Source: Paenibacillus albicereus
Lineage (GTDB): Bacteria; Bacillota; Bacilli; Paenibacillales; Paenibacillaceae
DNA length: 64,000 nucleotides
NCBI RefSeq assembly: GCF_012676905.1
Contig: NZ_CP051428.1
Coordinates: forward strand, 1,355,001-1,419,000
Direction: 5' to 3'
Under the pieces are notes generated by a model. It had not been told where the DNA came from and searched no databases. It saw nothing but the letters and a program-made list of their open reading frames with translations. Shown here piece by piece: positions 24,287 to 32,529 of this stretch. The first letter of the stretch is position 1; every line of letters begins with the position of its first letter. A program made the position numbers and the translations under genes.

Positions 24287-25363
24287 TCACGTGAAGAACA
24301 GGAAGTTCGTCGCGACGGGGCGCAGCGTCTTGTCCGAGGGACGGTTGACGACGCGGCCGTCGAAGACGAGCGTCGACGAGCCGCCGCCGTCGAGGTTGTA
24401 GCCGTCCACGGCCTTAAACCGGGACAGCAGAATCTGCATCTCGCGCAGCGTGGCGCCGGAGCTGCCCGACTCGTTGTAGCCGTCGGCGACGAGGAACAGC
24501 AGCTGGTCGTCCTTGTAGCTCGCGACGACGGTGCGCGGCGCGCGGGCCGGACTGACCTGCCACTTGGCCGGAATCGGCTGGGCGATGCCGTTCTTCATCA
24601 GGATCGGCACGAACGAGACGCCGAATCGCGGCTCTTCCCGGTCCAGCTGCTCCCGCGTCGCGTATTTCCCGCCGATCAGCTTGCCTTGCTCGTTCAAGCC
24701 GACAAAAAACAGGTCCTTGTACGACGGCTCGAAGCCGTTCACGTACTTCCCGCCGAGCACGGTCGTGCTGAGCGGGTAGCGCCGTCCGCTGCCGTCGTCG
24801 GCGAAGCCCCCGGCGTTGATGCCGACGGCGGCGCCGTAGCGCTTGGCGGCGGCGAGCGTCGTTTCGGCCTTGCCGGGCTTGTCTCCGCCGATGACGAGCT
24901 TCATCGCGTCCTGGTCCTTGAGCCGGACCTTGAGGGCGTAGGCGGTGAAGTTCTGCGCCTGGATGGGGAACAGCTGCGCGGTCAGCCGGTCCGACTGGAT
25001 CGTCCGCGACGGGCTGCCGAGCGGCAGCGTGATGCGGCGGTCGTAGATCATGAGCGGACGGCTGCTCTGCGCGGCGGCCGTGCTTGCGATCGAGCCCATG
25101 CGGCGAGCGGTCTGGGCGTAAAGCTCGGAGCCGCGCTTGATGGCGTCCGCTGTCTGGGCCGCGACGACGGCGGCTTCGTCGAGCGAGCCGCCGATGCGGA
25201 CCGCCGGGGCCGGGTCGGCGGCCGGCTGCCGCGGGACGTCCGCCAAGCCGGCCGTGCCGGGAAGGCGCACCTCGACCTGGACCGCGAGCAGCAGCAGCAG
25301 CGCGCCCAGGAAAGGAGCCGTCGTCAGCAGCATCCAACGGTTGATCCGCTGCACGCTCGTCAT
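24287..25363 (-). CDS. Phosphodiester glycosidase family (NAGPA/DUF2233) exported protein
   Basis: 358 aa. One N-terminal membrane anchor (~10-30), a ~100-residue variable region, then the NAGPA-like domain: GINAGGFADDG, VGLNEQGKLIGG, RAPRTVVAS, LFLVADGYNESGSSGATLREMQILL and DGYNLDGGGSSTLVFDGRVVNRP (key residues N-A-G, D-G-G-G-S-S-T). The family removes sugar-phosphodiester caps in metazoa and acts on wall or teichoic components in Bacillota. Start overlaps the upstream gene stop (ATGA). Confidence 0.88.
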   Translation of the reverse strand: MTSVQRINRWMLLTTAPFLGALLLLLAVQVEVRLPGTAGLADVPRQPAADPAPAVRIGGSLDEAAVVAAQTADAIKRGSELYAQTARRMGSIASTAAAQSSRPLMIYDRRITLPLGSPSRTIQSDRLTAQLFPIQAQNFTAYALKVRLKDQDAMKLVIGGDKPGKAETTLAAAKRYGAAVGINAGGFADDGSGRRYPLSTTVLGGKYVNGFEPSYKDLFFVGLNEQGKLIGGKYATREQLDREEPRFGVSFVPILMKNGIAQPIPAKWQVSPARAPRTVVASYKDDQLLFLVADGYNESGSSGATLREMQILLSRFKAVDGYNLDGGGSSTLVFDGRVVNRPSDKTLRPVATNFLFFT

Positions 25364-25788
25364 TTGAGCACGTCCAGATTTTTCTTGAGCTCGTCCAGCT
25401 GCTTCTGCACCTGGCTGAGCTGCGTGTACAGCTTGTTGCTGTTGTCGGTCTTGCTGCTGGCGTTGTCGCGATTGAACGCGAGCAGCTCGTTCAGGCTGTC
25501 CACCTTGCCTTGCAGCTCGGCCAGCTGGGCGGCATAGCCGCTCTCGAGCTGCTGCAGGCGGGCGTCGTAGCCCGCCTGCATCTGGGCGAGCTGGCGATCG
25601 GTCTGCTGCTGGATCTGGACGGCCAGCTCTTGCTGGAGGCGCTGCGTATAGAACCAGGCGCCGGCGACGCCGGCGGCGATGATGACGATCCAAGCGATCA
25701 GGAACGGCCACGGAGAGCGCTTCGAGGCGCGGCGCGGCACGGTAGGGTCCGCGGAGACGGAGGGGACGAGACGGGAATCGGCATTCAT
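25360..25788 (-). CDS. Membrane-anchored coiled-coil protein
   Basis: 142 aa. Short basic N-terminus, one membrane segment (~24-46), then a coiled coil to the end rich in Gln/Leu/Lys (QLQQLESGYAAQLAELQGK type), ending KQLDELKKNLDVLK. Start at 25788 after AGAGAGGTGAAAG. Coupled to the glycosidase-like gene, so probably a partner at the cell surface. No catalytic features. Confidence 0.8.
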   Translation of the reverse strand: MNADSRLVPSVSADPTVPRRASKRSPWPFLIAWIVIIAAGVAGAWFYTQRLQQELAVQIQQQTDRQLAQMQAGYDARLQQLESGYAAQLAELQGKVDSLNELLAFNRDNASSKTDNSNKLYTQLSQVQKQLDELKKNLDVLK

Positions 25789-26037
25789 GTAAACTTTCAC
25801 CTCTCTTGCGTGTTGCGGCATAACGTTTGACGACCGAACGCTGGCAATAGTTGCGTCCGTTTCCGGACGAACTCCTATTCTACCATACCGTTCCTATCGT
25901 TTCAGCCCGACTTTCCCATCGGGATGTCGACGCTCGAGATCGGCGCTGCGGAGCCGATTCGACGTTTTTCTTCCTTTTGCTGAGCTGTCCGATCAAGATT
26001 TCATTCTTTTCCATCTTGCAAATGCGCCTTTCGATGG

Positions 26038-26067
26038 ATGACAATCGAATTAGTCGTTTATTACAAT
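26038..26067 (+). promoter_or_regulatory. Sigma-A promoter of the 26-35 kb operon
   Basis: ATGACA (26038-26043), 18-base spacer, TACAAT (26062-26067) in an AT-rich pocket, 70 bases before the first start. The 25789-26139 gap holds no gene. Confidence 0.55.
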
Positions 26068-26139
26068 CAATCCAGAACCCGTTTATTTCCTCTTAAATTT
26101 CCATAATCCCCTACTCCCTGGCGCAAAGGAGCGGCTCTC

Positions 26140-27123
26140 ATGCACGCAGCGATTGAAGTCGATCGGCTCGAGAAGATCTTTCCCTACTACAAGAAGGAGG
26201 TCGGCTTCCGCCAGTCGGTCCGCAACCTGATCCGGCGCGAGCGGCTGCTTCGCCATGCGGTGCGCGGCATCAGCTTTTCCATCGAGGAGGGAGAGATGGT
26301 CGGCTTCCTCGGTCCGAACGGAGCCGGCAAGACGACGACGCTCAAGATGCTCTCCGGCATCCTTCATCCGACGTCCGGAACGGCCCGCGTCCTCGGCCAC
26401 ACGCCTTGGGAGCGCAAGAAGGCGTTCAAGCAGCAGTTCGCGATCGTGATGGGGCAAAAGAGCCAGCTGTGGCCCGACCTGCCCGCCGGCGAATCGATCT
26501 ACCTCAATAAATGCATCTACGGCGTCGACGACGGCGACTACCGCCGCACGCTCGGCGAGCTGTCGGAAATGCTGGACGTCCAAGAGCTGCTCGGCGTGCA
26601 GGTGCGGCGCCTGTCGCTCGGCGAACGGATGAAGATGGAGCTAATCGCCTCGCTCATCCATCGGCCGCGGCTGATCTACCTCGACGAGCCTACGATCGGG
26701 CTCGACCTGATGTCGCAGCGCTCCGTGCGCCGGTTCCTCGGCGAGTACAACGCCGCGCACCGGGCGACCGTCATCCTGACGAGCCACTATATGAAGGACA
26801 TCGAGGACCTCTGCCCGCGCGTCGTCCTCATCCGCGACGGAGGCCTCCACTACGACGGCAGCCTCAAGGGCGTAGCGGCCGTCATCCGCGAGCGCAAGCT
26901 CGTCAAGCTGCATTTCGACCGGGAGGTGTCCCGCGAGGAGCTTGCCGCCTACGGGTCCGTGCAGGAGCATGCCGGCCTCTACGCCGCGCTGGAGGTGGAC
27001 AAGCCGGAGGTGCGCGCCGTCTCCTCGCAGCTGCTCGACCGCTTCCCGGTCGTCGACTTCACGATCGAGGACCTCAGCGTCGAGGACGAGCTCATCCGCA
27101 TGATGGGGAGGGACCCGGCATGA
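26140..27123 (+). CDS. ABC-2 exporter ATPase (COG4586 type)
   Basis: 327 aa. Starts with ~40 residues preceding the core (VDRLEKIFPYYKKEVGFRQSVRNLIRRE, the N-terminal mark of COG4586), then Walker A GPNGAGKTTT, VMGQKSQLWPDLPA, signature LSLGERMKMELIASL and Walker B IYLDEPTIGLDL. GCAAAGGAGCGG precedes the ATG. First gene of a seven-gene operon. Overlaps the first permease (ATGA). The COG4586/4587/3694 trio often accompanies secondary-metabolite genes; cargo here is presumably the product of the downstream enzymes. Confidence 0.9.
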   Translation: MHAAIEVDRLEKIFPYYKKEVGFRQSVRNLIRRERLLRHAVRGISFSIEEGEMVGFLGPNGAGKTTTLKMLSGILHPTSGTARVLGHTPWERKKAFKQQFAIVMGQKSQLWPDLPAGESIYLNKCIYGVDDGDYRRTLGELSEMLDVQELLGVQVRRLSLGERMKMELIASLIHRPRLIYLDEPTIGLDLMSQRSVRRFLGEYNAAHRATVILTSHYMKDIEDLCPRVVLIRDGGLHYDGSLKGVAAVIRERKLVKLHFDREVSREELAAYGSVQEHAGLYAALEVDKPEVRAVSSQLLDRFPVVDFTIEDLSVEDELIRMMGRDPA

Positions 27124-27974
27124 TTCCGGAGCCTCGCCTAGCCGCCCGTCCGCCGGGCACCCCGACCGGGCGCCGCACCGGCAAGTACGCCGTCGCCTTC
27201 CGCATCGGCTTTCAGAGCGCGCTCGAATATCGGCTCAATTTCCTGCTTTCGCTCGTCAGCGCCTTCTTCCCCGTCGCCGTGCAGTACTACATCTGGAAAG
27301 CCGTCTACGGCGGCTCGGGGAGGGTGCTGTTCGGCTATCGGTACGAGGACATGATCCTGTATACCGTCATGGCCGGCATCGTGACGAAGCTCGTGCTGAC
27401 CGGCATCGAGCATTCCATCGCGGACGACATCAAGAGCGGCGGCTTGAACAAATACCTCGTTCAGCCCGTCGGCTACTTCGGCTTCCGCCTCTCTTCCTAC
27501 GTCGGGCAGCGCGCTGCTTCCTTCACCATCCTGCTGCTGCTCGCCGCCGGCGCCGCGCTGGCGCTCGGCACGATGCCGGGCCAGTCCGGCATCGGCTCCC
27601 GCTTCCTGCTCTTCCTGCCCTCCCTGCTGCTGGCGTGCGCGCTCAGCTTCCTCGTCTCCTACGCCATCTGCGCCTGCGCGTTCTGGCTGCAGGAGATCGG
27701 CTATTTCTTCGTCGTCTCCACGCTGCTCGTCACGATCGTCAGCGGCGGCATCTTCCCGCTCGAGGTGTACGGAGAGACGGCCAAGCAGCTGATCGCCTGG
27801 ACGCCGTTCTACTATCTCATCTATTTCCCCGTCAACGTGCTCGGAGGACGCATCGCCGGAGCCGACGCTTGGACGGGCATGGCCGCCCAAGCGCTCTGGA
27901 CGGCGGGCATGCTCGCCGTCGCGCTCGGCTCGTGGCGGCTCGGCATGAAACGCTATCTCGGACTGGGGGGCTGA
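27120..27974 (+). CDS. ABC-2 permease (COG4587 type)
   Basis: 284 aa, about six membrane segments. GFQSALEYRLNFLLSLV, DDIKSGGLNKYLVQPVGYFG and LPLEVYGETAKQLIAWTPFYYLIYFP-like stretches (key: S-G-x-L-N, P-x2-Y, P-F-x-Y) match the ABC-2 family 6 permeases. Start at 27120 overlapping the ATPase stop. The frame is open further upstream but only as an overlap of the ATPase gene. Confidence 0.87.
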   Translation: MIPEPRLAARPPGTPTGRRTGKYAVAFRIGFQSALEYRLNFLLSLVSAFFPVAVQYYIWKAVYGGSGRVLFGYRYEDMILYTVMAGIVTKLVLTGIEHSIADDIKSGGLNKYLVQPVGYFGFRLSSYVGQRAASFTILLLLAAGAALALGTMPGQSGIGSRFLLFLPSLLLACALSFLVSYAICACAFWLQEIGYFFVVSTLLVTIVSGGIFPLEVYGETAKQLIAWTPFYYLIYFPVNVLGGRIAGADAWTGMAAQALWTAGMLAVALGSWRLGMKRYLGLGG

Positions 27975-27977
27975 CGG

Positions 27978-28787
27978 ATGAATGCCTGGCTCGAGCTCCG
28001 CAAGCATCTGGCGCTGCTGCTCCAGTTCGCCAAGCTGTCGCTCATGACGCAGATGGAGTACCGCGCGAACTTCTTCGCCGGCATCTTCGTCGAGTCGATG
28101 TTCCTGCTCGCCAAGCTGCTCTACGTGCTCGTGCTCTACCGCACGCAGCTGGCGGTCGGCGACCTGACGCCCGACCTCATCCTGCTGTTCATGGGCACGC
28201 ATATCCTCATGACCGGCATCTACATGGGGCTGTTCTTCAACAACTTCGCGCGGCTGATCGAAGACGTGCGCACCGGCATGCTCGACCTGCTCCTGGTCAA
28301 GCCGGTGTCGCTGCAATTCGTCGCCTCGACGCGGCTGATCGAGCTCGGCATGCCGATCCCGAACCTGATCGCCGGCACCGCGATGGTGGCGATCGGCTGG
28401 CAGCGGGCCGGCCTGCCGGCGACCGTCGGGACGGTCGGCGGCTACCTGCTGCTGCTCCTGCTCGGGACGGCGGTCACCTACGCGGTCATGATCGTGCCGG
28501 CGCTGCTCAGCTTCTGGTTCGTGCAGACGTCGGCCGCAAGCGAGATCTCCTACGCGGTATGGGACGCCAACAACATGCCGTTCGCGCTGTACGGCAAGTG
28601 GATCCAGCGGATCGGGCTGTTCATCCTGCCGGTCTTCCTCATCACGAACTTCGGCCCGCTCTACGCCATGGGCAAGCTGCAGGGACCGCTGCTGCTGTGG
28701 GGACTCGCCGGACCGCCGCTGCTCCTGCTGCTCGTGCGGCTCGTCTGGAAGCGGGCGCTCCGCTCCTACGCCAGCGCCAACCTGTAA
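27978..28787 (+). CDS. ABC-2 permease (COG3694 type)
   Basis: 269 aa, about six membrane segments. LMTQMEYRANFFAGIFVESM, RLIEDVRTGMLDLLLVKPVSLQF and WVQTSAASEISYAV-like features identify the second half of the heteromeric transporter. Begins three bases after the first permease stop. The pair and the ATPase should form one exporter in the cytoplasmic membrane. Confidence 0.87.
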   Translation: MNAWLELRKHLALLLQFAKLSLMTQMEYRANFFAGIFVESMFLLAKLLYVLVLYRTQLAVGDLTPDLILLFMGTHILMTGIYMGLFFNNFARLIEDVRTGMLDLLLVKPVSLQFVASTRLIELGMPIPNLIAGTAMVAIGWQRAGLPATVGTVGGYLLLLLLGTAVTYAVMIVPALLSFWFVQTSAASEISYAVWDANNMPFALYGKWIQRIGLFILPVFLITNFGPLYAMGKLQGPLLLWGLAGPPLLLLLVRLVWKRALRSYASANL

Positions 28788-28815
28788 CCACCCGGGGAAA
28801 AGGAGGAATCAACGG

Positions 28816-30195
28816 ATGGACCATCAGCTCGAGGAGGCTCGTCCGATGGAAGCGGATCTGCTGCGGCGCGGCGGCGCCGAGGCGCTGCTCGCGGCGACGG
28901 TGGGGCCGGCCGTCTGGCTCGGCAACATGGAGGCCGAGGACGGATGGGCGGCCGGCGGTCCGCTGTCCGCTCCGCCGCAGCCGGCGCAGACGAGGCTGAC
29001 GCGGCTGCAGGAGCGGCAGCTGCTTTGGCTCGCCGGTCCCGGCGACACCGTCTGGCTGCGCGAGCCGCTCGACGCCGAATACCGGGACTACGCGCTCGCC
29101 CAGCTGCAAGCGCTGCCTGCGCTGCATGTCGGAGGGGAGCCGCCGAAGACGGGGGAAAGTCCGGGCTTGATGAGGGGAAGCGCTGACGATGCGGCGATGA
29201 TGGAGCGGACGGACAGCCGGAGGAGGACGCTGTTCCTGCCGTTCCTGCTGACGGAGGAGCTGGAGGCGGTCGCGCGCGAACGCGGCTGGCGGCTGGTCGG
29301 CGACGTCGAAGCGGCGGAGCCCGGAGCGCGGGCAGCCGCGGCGCGGCGGCTGAGCAGCAAGTTCTACGTCCGCCGCCTGGCCGAAGGGCATGGGCTGACG
29401 GTGGCGGACGGCCGCTTCTGCCGCGATGCGGACGAGCTGGAGGCGGCCTACGCCTGGCTGCGCGAGCGGGGCTTCGCCCGGGCGGTGCTCAAGCAGCCGC
29501 ATGGCTCGTCCGGCAAGGCGCTGACGGTGATCGACGGTCCGGAGCGCTTCGGGCCGCTGATCCGGTACCTGCGGCGGCGGAGCTGGAGCGGCGAGCTGCT
29601 GCTGGAGGGCTGGCATCCCGCCGCCCGCTGCCTGAACGCGCAGCTGCTCGTCGGCGAGCGCGACGCTCGGCTGCTCGCCGTCACGGAGCAGCGCGTCGAC
29701 GGACGCGGCGTCTATGCCGGCACCGACTACGCGCCCCGCTACGAGCCGGAGCTGCTGGAGCGCTACGAGGCCGAGCTGCTGCGGCTCGGCGGGCTCATGC
29801 GGCAGGAGGGCTTCCGAGGCGTCGCCGGCGTCGACTCCATCGTGGACGCGCAGGGGCGGCTGCTGCCGGCGCTGGAGATCAACGCCCGCTTCACGCAGGC
29901 GACTTACCTGCTGCCGCTGGCGGCGCGGCTGCTGCGCCGCCAGCCGCTGCTGGAGAGCCGCTGCCTGCGGCTGGAGGCCGCTGCGGAGCCGACGCTCTCG
30001 GAGCTGCTGGAGCGGCTGCAAAAGCTTCTCGCGCCGGACGGCGGCCATGGCTTCCTCGTGTACGGGTGGGGCTGCGCGGCTCAGGGCTCGCGCCATTTCG
30101 CCCGGGCCCATATCCTGCTCTGGGGAGAGCGGCCGGAACGGCTGCGGGAGATGACGGAGCGGCTCGCGATATTCGAATGGGGGACGACCGCATGA
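28816..30195 (+). CDS. ATP-grasp ligase
   Basis: 459 aa. The N-terminal ~170 residues are unassigned. The ATP-grasp core runs ~180-390: a lysine motif AVLKQPHGSSGKAL, a strand ELLLEGW, and the metal-binding end EINARFTQATY after GVAGVDSIVD. ATP-grasp enzymes activate a carboxylate as acyl phosphate and join it to an amine or thiol. With a carrier protein in the same operon, loading an amino or other acid onto the carrier (as BtrJ loads BtrI) is a reasonable inference. AAAGGAGG precedes the ATG. Ends overlapping the glycosyltransferase-like gene (ATGA). Confidence 0.8.
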   Translation: MDHQLEEARPMEADLLRRGGAEALLAATVGPAVWLGNMEAEDGWAAGGPLSAPPQPAQTRLTRLQERQLLWLAGPGDTVWLREPLDAEYRDYALAQLQALPALHVGGEPPKTGESPGLMRGSADDAAMMERTDSRRRTLFLPFLLTEELEAVARERGWRLVGDVEAAEPGARAAAARRLSSKFYVRRLAEGHGLTVADGRFCRDADELEAAYAWLRERGFARAVLKQPHGSSGKALTVIDGPERFGPLIRYLRRRSWSGELLLEGWHPAARCLNAQLLVGERDARLLAVTEQRVDGRGVYAGTDYAPRYEPELLERYEAELLRLGGLMRQEGFRGVAGVDSIVDAQGRLLPALEINARFTQATYLLPLAARLLRRQPLLESRCLRLEAAAEPTLSELLERLQKLLAPDGGHGFLVYGWGCAAQGSRHFARAHILLWGERPERLREMTERLAIFEWGTTA

Positions 30196-31373
30196 ACGAG
30201 GAGGTGACGCTGCTCAGCTCGGGCAACTCGCTCGGCGTGTACATGCCGGCGCTGCGGCTGCGGAACCGGCTGCGGGCGCGCGGCGTGCCTGCCCGCATCG
30301 AGATGCTGGAGACGCTGTACGACGACGCGACGCGCGCGCGGATTCCGCGAACCCGCGAGGCGTTCCACGACCGCTTCGACGTCGCGCGCGCGGCGCTGCG
30401 GCTGGCCCGCGACAGCGGCCGCAGCCTGGAGGAAGCCCGCGTGAGGGAGACGCTCGCCCGCTGGCAGGCCGAGGGCCGGCGCCGGTTCTGGGCGCTGACG
30501 GGGTTCTGGCTGCCGGTGCTGGAGCAGGCGGCGGCGATGCGGCCGGAGGAGCGGCTCGACATCCGCTTCATCCGGCTCGACGCCGCCGACACGCCGTCCT
30601 ATGCGGTGTTCGGAGGCCGCATGGCGGCTTTTCCCCAGGAGCGGCTGTACGGGGAGCTCGGCGACGAGCTCGCGGCGACGCTGCCGGTCGACGATGCGGA
30701 GCCGATCCCATACGCGCGCCGCGACCTGCGCTTCCTGCTGCATGGCGGCGGCTGGGGCATCGGGACGTATCGCGAGGCGGAGGAGGAGCTTCGGCGCGCG
30801 GGGCATGCGGTCCACCTGATCGCCTACCGCGAGCAGGAGCTCGGCCCGCCGGAGCCGGACCGCAGCTGCGGCCTGCTCGACCCGGACTGGAGCCCGTGGG
30901 AGACCGACGCGGAGGGCAGGCATGTCGAGCCGCCGTATGCGGAGCCGTCCCTTGCGGGGCGGTCGGTCGCCGCGGACGCGATGCCGCTCGTACCGGTCGC
31001 AGGCGGCATCTGGCGCCGCATCCGCGAGGCTGCGGCGATCGTCAGCAAGCCGGGCGGCGCGACGCTGCTCGACTCGCTGTCCGCGGCGACGCCGCTGCTG
31101 CTGCTGGCGCCGTACGGGGAGCATGAGCAGGCCAACGCGCGGCTGTGGGAGCGGCTCGGCTTCGGCATGGCCTTCGAGCGCTGGAGCGCGCTCGGCTGCC
31201 CGCTCGAGCCGCTCGCCGCGATGCATGAGCGGCTCGCGCAGGCTCGCCGCCTCGCGCCGGACCTCGCCGAACGGCTGCTGAAGGGAGGTGAGCCGCACGA
31301 GCTCCGCCGTCATCGCGGAGCCGGAACGCCGACGAAGCTGCCGCAGGCGGGAACCGCCGCCCGGCCGAAGTGA
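30192..31373 (+). CDS. GT-B-like glycosyltransferase
   Basis: 393 aa. Begins EVTLLSSGNSLGVYMPALRL, like the N-terminal Rossmann domain of UGT/MGT glycosyltransferases. The second half has FLLHGGGWGIGTYREAEEEL and the donor-binding-like VSKPGGATLLDSLSAATPLLLLAP followed by GEHEQANARLWERLGFG (key residues S-K-P-G-G, E-x2-N-A), as in MurG/UGT C-terminal domains. Would glycosylate the product or an intermediate. Starts in the ATP-grasp stop. The assignment is to fold, not to a sugar or acceptor. Confidence 0.7.
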   Translation: MNEEVTLLSSGNSLGVYMPALRLRNRLRARGVPARIEMLETLYDDATRARIPRTREAFHDRFDVARAALRLARDSGRSLEEARVRETLARWQAEGRRRFWALTGFWLPVLEQAAAMRPEERLDIRFIRLDAADTPSYAVFGGRMAAFPQERLYGELGDELAATLPVDDAEPIPYARRDLRFLLHGGGWGIGTYREAEEELRRAGHAVHLIAYREQELGPPEPDRSCGLLDPDWSPWETDAEGRHVEPPYAEPSLAGRSVAADAMPLVPVAGGIWRRIREAAAIVSKPGGATLLDSLSAATPLLLLAPYGEHEQANARLWERLGFGMAFERWSALGCPLEPLAAMHERLAQARRLAPDLAERLLKGGEPHELRRHRGAGTPTKLPQAGTAARPK

Positions 31374-31408
31374 GGTTGCCGCAGACGATTACGGAAAAGG
31401 AGGCCATT

Positions 31409-32518
31409 ATGTCCGTCAACGCCGATTCGCTTGCCCGCTCCGCCGCCCTGAGCATGAGCCGCCCCCGCTGGGTGTGGCTGCAGCTGCTCGAAGCCTGCAA
31501 CCTGCGCTGCAAAATGTGCTATGAATGGGGAGACAACGGCGCCTACAAGGAGCGCCCGGTGCTCAAGACGCTCGACATCGGTGTCGTGCGCCAGATCATC
31601 GAGGATTGCAGTCCGGCCCGGCCCTATTACGACTTGTTCGGCGGAGAGCCGCTCATGTACCCGCATATCGACGAAGTGCTCCATCTGATCCGGCATTACG
31701 GGAGCCAGGTGGCGTTTCCGACGAACGGCACGCTGCTCGAGAAGCATGCCGAGCTCATTATCGAGACGCAGCCGCACCGCGTCTGGGTGTCGATGGACGG
31801 TCCGGAGGCGGTCAATGACGCCCAGCGGGGACGCGGCGTGTTCAAGCGCGCCGTGAAGGGCTTGCAGAAGCTGCATGCGCTGCGCGAGGAACGAGGGCTC
31901 GAATACCCGAAGATCGGCATCATTTTCATCATCACCCCGCTGACGTACCGCCATGTCGAGGAGCTGTTCTTCGACAGCATCGACATCTCCATGCTGGACT
32001 CCATCAGCCTCGAGTTCCAGTCGTTCATCACGCCGGACGACCACCGCGACTACCGCAACATCCTCAAGGAGCAGTTCGGCGTGCAGACCGACGCGCCGGC
32101 CTCGCGCGGCTTCGTGCGCAGCCTGTCCGAGTTCGAGGGCATGGACGCCAAGCTGATCGCCGCCCAGGCGAGCCGCATCGAGGAGCACTGCAAGGAGAAG
32201 GGCGTCTACTTCAACGCCTATCCGCAAAGGATGACGGAGGAGACGGTGCAGCTGTACTTCAGCGGCGAGAGCGCGCGGCTGTCGCACGCCAAGAAGCGCT
32301 GCGAGTTCCCGTGGCTCAGCACCGAGATCAACGCGCGCGGCGACGTCACCTCCTGCCACGCGCTGTACGACCTGTCGCTCGGCAATGTGTACGAGGAGCG
32401 GCTGCTCGACATCTGGAACGGGCCGCGCTACAAGCAGTACCGGAACTACCTCAAGAAGAACGCCTTTCCGATCTGCCAGGCCTGCTGCCTGAACTTCAAG
32501 ACGACTTCGGCCAAATAG
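31409..32518 (+). CDS. Radical SAM/SPASM enzyme, first of two
   Basis: 369 aa. C30-x3-C34-x2-C37 in EACNLRCKMCYEWG binds the SAM [4Fe-4S] cluster; FGGEPLMYP is the GGE motif. The C-terminal SPASM-type cysteines are C298, C316, C356, C359 and C360, room for an auxiliary cluster. Start at 31409 behind AAAAGGAGG; a GTG at 31370 overlapping the previous stop is the alternative. SPASM enzymes modify peptides or carrier-bound or sugar substrates by hydrogen abstraction; BtrN of butirosin synthesis is a related alcohol dehydrogenase with an auxiliary cluster. Substrate here unknown. Confidence 0.88.
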   Translation: MSVNADSLARSAALSMSRPRWVWLQLLEACNLRCKMCYEWGDNGAYKERPVLKTLDIGVVRQIIEDCSPARPYYDLFGGEPLMYPHIDEVLHLIRHYGSQVAFPTNGTLLEKHAELIIETQPHRVWVSMDGPEAVNDAQRGRGVFKRAVKGLQKLHALREERGLEYPKIGIIFIITPLTYRHVEELFFDSIDISMLDSISLEFQSFITPDDHRDYRNILKEQFGVQTDAPASRGFVRSLSEFEGMDAKLIAAQASRIEEHCKEKGVYFNAYPQRMTEETVQLYFSGESARLSHAKKRCEFPWLSTEINARGDVTSCHALYDLSLGNVYEERLLDIWNGPRYKQYRNYLKKNAFPICQACCLNFKTTSAK

Positions 32519-32529
32519 GAGGACGCCGG

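Noticed and set aside
26511-27119. Upstream extension of the first ABC-2 permease frame
   Set aside because: Out-of-frame reading of the ATPase gene, Arg/Pro-rich; the true start at 27120 is coupled to the ATPase stop.
32311-32529. Upstream extension of the oxidoreductase frame
   Set aside because: Overlaps the SPASM region of the radical SAM gene; the Rossmann start MRIGILG at 32530 has TAGGAGG upstream.
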